Source: Verrucomicrobiota bacterium
GTDB lineage: Bacteria > Verrucomicrobiota > Verrucomicrobiia > Limisphaerales > CAIQOK01
Reading direction: 5' to 3'
DNA: 6,815 nt
NCBI GenBank assembly: GCA_025363535.1
Contig: JANYDP010000542.1
Location: forward strand, 1-6,815
The position numbers were made by a program, and so were the translations under genes. Each line of letters starts with the position of its first letter. The stretch's first letter is position 1. Shown here in pieces: positions 4,892-6,815 of the stretch. The notes beneath the pieces are model-generated. The model worked only from the letters and a program-made list of their open reading frames with translations, had not been told where the DNA came from and did not search any database.

Positions 4892-6815
4892 TGTCCGTTG
4901 AACTCACAGAATCGCTGCTGAGCAAAGCCGCCGGCTGGGACGTGATGAAGCGCGCCCGCGCTTACATCGAGCAAGGCCAGGTACTGAGTTCGTTCTGGGC
5001 GCCGCCATTGTTGCGCGGCGTGGTGCAGGTCGAAGGTGCCTCCATCCGCGCTTCGATGGTCATCCACAACGGCATTGATATTGAAAACCTCTGCACCTGT
5101 CGCGACGCGCGGCAGTGGGGAAAAATTTGCGCGCACGGAGTGGCCGTGGGGTTGCACTGGTTGAACGCGCAAAAAGCGGAGGCGCCGCCAACTCCCGCCG
5201 CCATCCGCAGCGCGGCATCGAACGCCAAGCCCGTCGCCAAAAAAGCTCCGTCGCTCCTGCGCGCCGACTCCGGCGAACCCGCAGAACTCTTCATCATCCT
5301 GCCGCCAAATTTTGAGCAAGCCGTCGCGGGCGGGCGGACGATGCTGGTTCTCGAAGCCAAGTGGGGCGGCGGCCGTTGTCCGTTGAACGCCTTGCCGAAG
5401 GGCCGGACGTTTGCCTTCTCCGCGCCAGACAACGCCGCGCTGGATGCCTTCGAGAAATTCACCGACGGCGAAACGCCCGCGATTCTCCAGCTCGAAACCA
5501 AAGACTTCGCCGCACTCCTGCCCGCGCTCGCGGGACATCCAAATCTTTCACTCGGCAAAACCACCGAAGTCACCGTCAGCAAAACACCATTGGCTTTACC
5601 GCTGCGCGCCACCTTGGAAGCAAACGGCGAAATTGTCATCGCGTTGCGCGACAAAGCCACACCGCTTGCGATGATCGGCGACTGGGTCTGGCGGAATAAC
5701 ACTTTCCAACCCCTCGCGCTGCCGTCGATGCTGAAGGAAGTTTTCCGCGCACCCGTGCGGGTGACGCGGATGCAGGTGCCACAATTTCTCAGCCAGCATT
5801 GGTCCCAGTTGTCGGCAGCGGGCGGCGTGGAAGCCAATTTCAAGCCCGACGATTTTACGCTCGAACCACAGGCCCCGCGTTTCCTGCTCGAGCTCAAGGG
5901 CGGCCTCGCCCAGCTCTTCGCGCGACTGCAATGTGGCTATGGCGCGCGCATCATGACGCTGGGTGTGACGGATTCCGCCGAGAGCGTCTGGCTGCCCGAT
6001 CCTGAAGTGACCACGCGCTATTCGACCCGCGACTTCGCCGCCGAACGCACCGCGCTCGGACGATTGCAGCGCAGCGGATTTTCTTCGCCGGACAGCCAGG
6101 GCAAAATGCAAATGGCCGGTCAAAACTCCGTGTTGAATTTTCTCGCCCGGGAATTTCCCAAACTGCAACGCGAATGGAGCGTCACGCTGGACGAGCAACT
6201 GGAGAACCGCACGCTTAAGAACATCGAACGCGTGGAGCCGCAGTTTGAAATCACGCCATCGGGCGTCCAATGGTTTGATCTTGGCGTCGTCTTCGCCACC
6301 AGCAGCGGTGAGAAATTTTCGCCGGCGGACATCCAGCGGCTGATCTTGTCCGGCCAGAGCCATACGCGTTTGAAGAATGGCAAGACCGCCGTGATTGACA
6401 CCGGAGCGGTGGAGGAACTTCAGGAGGTATTGCTCGATTGCGCGCCGCAGCAAAACGCATCGGGCTACCGCATGAATAATGTTCAGGCGGGTTTTCTCGA
6501 TGCTACGTTACGCCAGCACGGCGACTGGAAAGTCCAGGCCCCCGCCACCTGGCGCGACCGCGCCGCGAAACAAAGTGGCGACGCGAAGCTGGACTGCCCC
6601 CCGCTCGGCAATTTGGAAAATGTGCTGCGACCCTACCAAAAACATGGCGTCGCCTGGCTGGGTTTTCTGCGCGCGAACGGCTTTGGCGGCATTCTCGCGG
6701 ACGAAATGGGTTTGGGCAAAACGTTGCAAGCGCTGGCGTTTCTTAACCTGTGGCGGCAGGCATCCTTGCCTGCCGTAGAGCCGGGCTTCCAGCCCGGCGG
6801 AACGGAGGTGGTTAG
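4891..6815 (+). CDS. SWIM-domain SNF2-family DNA-dependent ATPase/helicase (3' partial)
   Basis: The frame opens at ATG 4891 and stays open for 641 codons to the window edge; no stop is seen, so the 3' part is missing. Near the N-terminus a SWIM zinc finger is present as Cys68-x-Cys70-x9-Cys80-x-His82 (CTCRDARQWGKICAHG), expected to bind DNA or protein. A long middle region (about 90-570) has no sharp motif and corresponds to the SNF2-associated part of bacterial proteins of this class. The ATPase begins with LRPYQKHGVAWLGFL (about 579-593, the Q-like motif) and Walker A, LADEMGLGKTLQAL (602-615). The DEAH box and helicase C-terminal half lie off the window. Family role: ATP-driven translocation on double-stranded DNA, remodelling protein-DNA complexes. 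From residue about 622 the sequence turns into repeat-encoded WRQASLPAVEPGFQPGG, placed before the expected motif Ia. The start is coupled to the cvfB stop. Confidence 0.9.
   Translation, partial: MSVELTESLLSKAAGWDVMKRARAYIEQGQVLSSFWAPPLLRGVVQVEGASIRASMVIHNGIDIENLCTCRDARQWGKICAHGVAVGLHWLNAQKAEAPPTPAAIRSAASNAKPVAKKAPSLLRADSGEPAELFIILPPNFEQAVAGGRTMLVLEAKWGGGRCPLNALPKGRTFAFSAPDNAALDAFEKFTDGETPAILQLETKDFAALLPALAGHPNLSLGKTTEVTVSKTPLALPLRATLEANGEIVIALRDKATPLAMIGDWVWRNNTFQPLALPSMLKEVFRAPVRVTRMQVPQFLSQHWSQLSAAGGVEANFKPDDFTLEPQAPRFLLELKGGLAQLFARLQCGYGARIMTLGVTDSAESVWLPDPEVTTRYSTRDFAAERTALGRLQRSGFSSPDSQGKMQMAGQNSVLNFLAREFPKLQREWSVTLDEQLENRTLKNIERVEPQFEITPSGVQWFDLGVVFATSSGEKFSPADIQRLILSGQSHTRLKNGKTAVIDTGAVEELQEVLLDCAPQQNASGYRMNNVQAGFLDATLRQHGDWKVQAPATWRDRAAKQSGDAKLDCPPLGNLENVLRPYQKHGVAWLGFLRANGFGGILADEMGLGKTLQALAFLNLWRQASLPAVEPGFQPGGTEVV
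6754..6798. repeat. Double-hairpin repeat inside the SNF2 gene
   Basis: Two perfect hairpins stand in tandem: a 9-bp stem CGGCAGGCA/TGCCTGCCG with a TCCT loop (6754-6775), then, after four bases, an 8-bp stem GCCGGGCT/AGCCCGGC with a TCC loop (6780-6798). They are read in frame as RQASLPAVEPGFQPG. The pair looks like a dispersed REP-like unit; from memory the same translated peptide recurs in Verrucomicrobiota proteins. It differs in sequence from the palindrome at 1868-1973. Confidence 0.65.

Noticed and set aside
4962..6453. Two overlapping minus-strand frames (4962-5897 and 5596-6453) opposite the SNF2 gene
   Set aside because: The plus strand encodes a continuous SWIM-SNF2 protein with clear motifs; the antisense translations show no domain and follow codon-position GC bias.
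1..6815. CRISPR array, tRNA or rRNA
   Set aside because: No regularly spaced repeats, tRNA cloverleaf or rRNA-like stretch was found by eye on either strand.

Overview
The window reads as a chromosomal segment of a GC-rich Gram-negative bacterium, most likely from the Verrucomicrobiota (Pedosphaera/Limisphaerales-like). This placement is inference. It rests on the Aas-type acyltransferase/acyl-ACP synthetase, a CvfB-like protein next to a SWIM-SNF2 helicase, a DUF6580-like membrane protein, and abundant GC-rich hairpin repeats of a kind I associate with that phylum. No 16S rRNA or other direct taxonomic marker is present.

Layout: (1) 2-1843, plus strand: the C-terminal part of an Aas-like phospholipid-recycling enzyme, cut by the left edge. 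(2) 1844-2860: a visibly AT-richer accessory stretch. It begins with a remnant of a short-period repeat and a roughly 105-base palindrome built from two hairpins. Next come an orphan translation start at 2002, an XRE-family regulator on the minus strand (2041-2331), and a divergent zinc-ribbon membrane protein on the plus strand (2397-2795). A perfect 7-2-7 palindrome lies in the regulator/target intergenic space, between the -35 and -10 of the likely promoter. (3) 2863-3926, minus strand: a two-gene operon of a DUF6580-like membrane protein followed by a YfcE/MJ0936-type phosphodiesterase, with a 4-base GTGA overlap. (4) 4031-6815, plus strand: cvfB-like RNA-binding protein and a SWIM-SNF2 helicase with stop and start fused as TGATG; the helicase runs off the right edge.

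The genes form three units: lipid salvage (aas), a small self-contained regulator-operator-target module that looks inserted between core genes, and two divergent operons sharing the 3927-4030 intergenic region. The most notable points are the regulator/operator/zinc-ribbon module, the palindrome placed as a two-way terminator between convergent genes, and a double-hairpin repeat read in frame inside the SNF2 ATPase just after Walker A. I see no complete previously unknown defence or mobile system. The regulator module and the in-gene repeat are the best leads.
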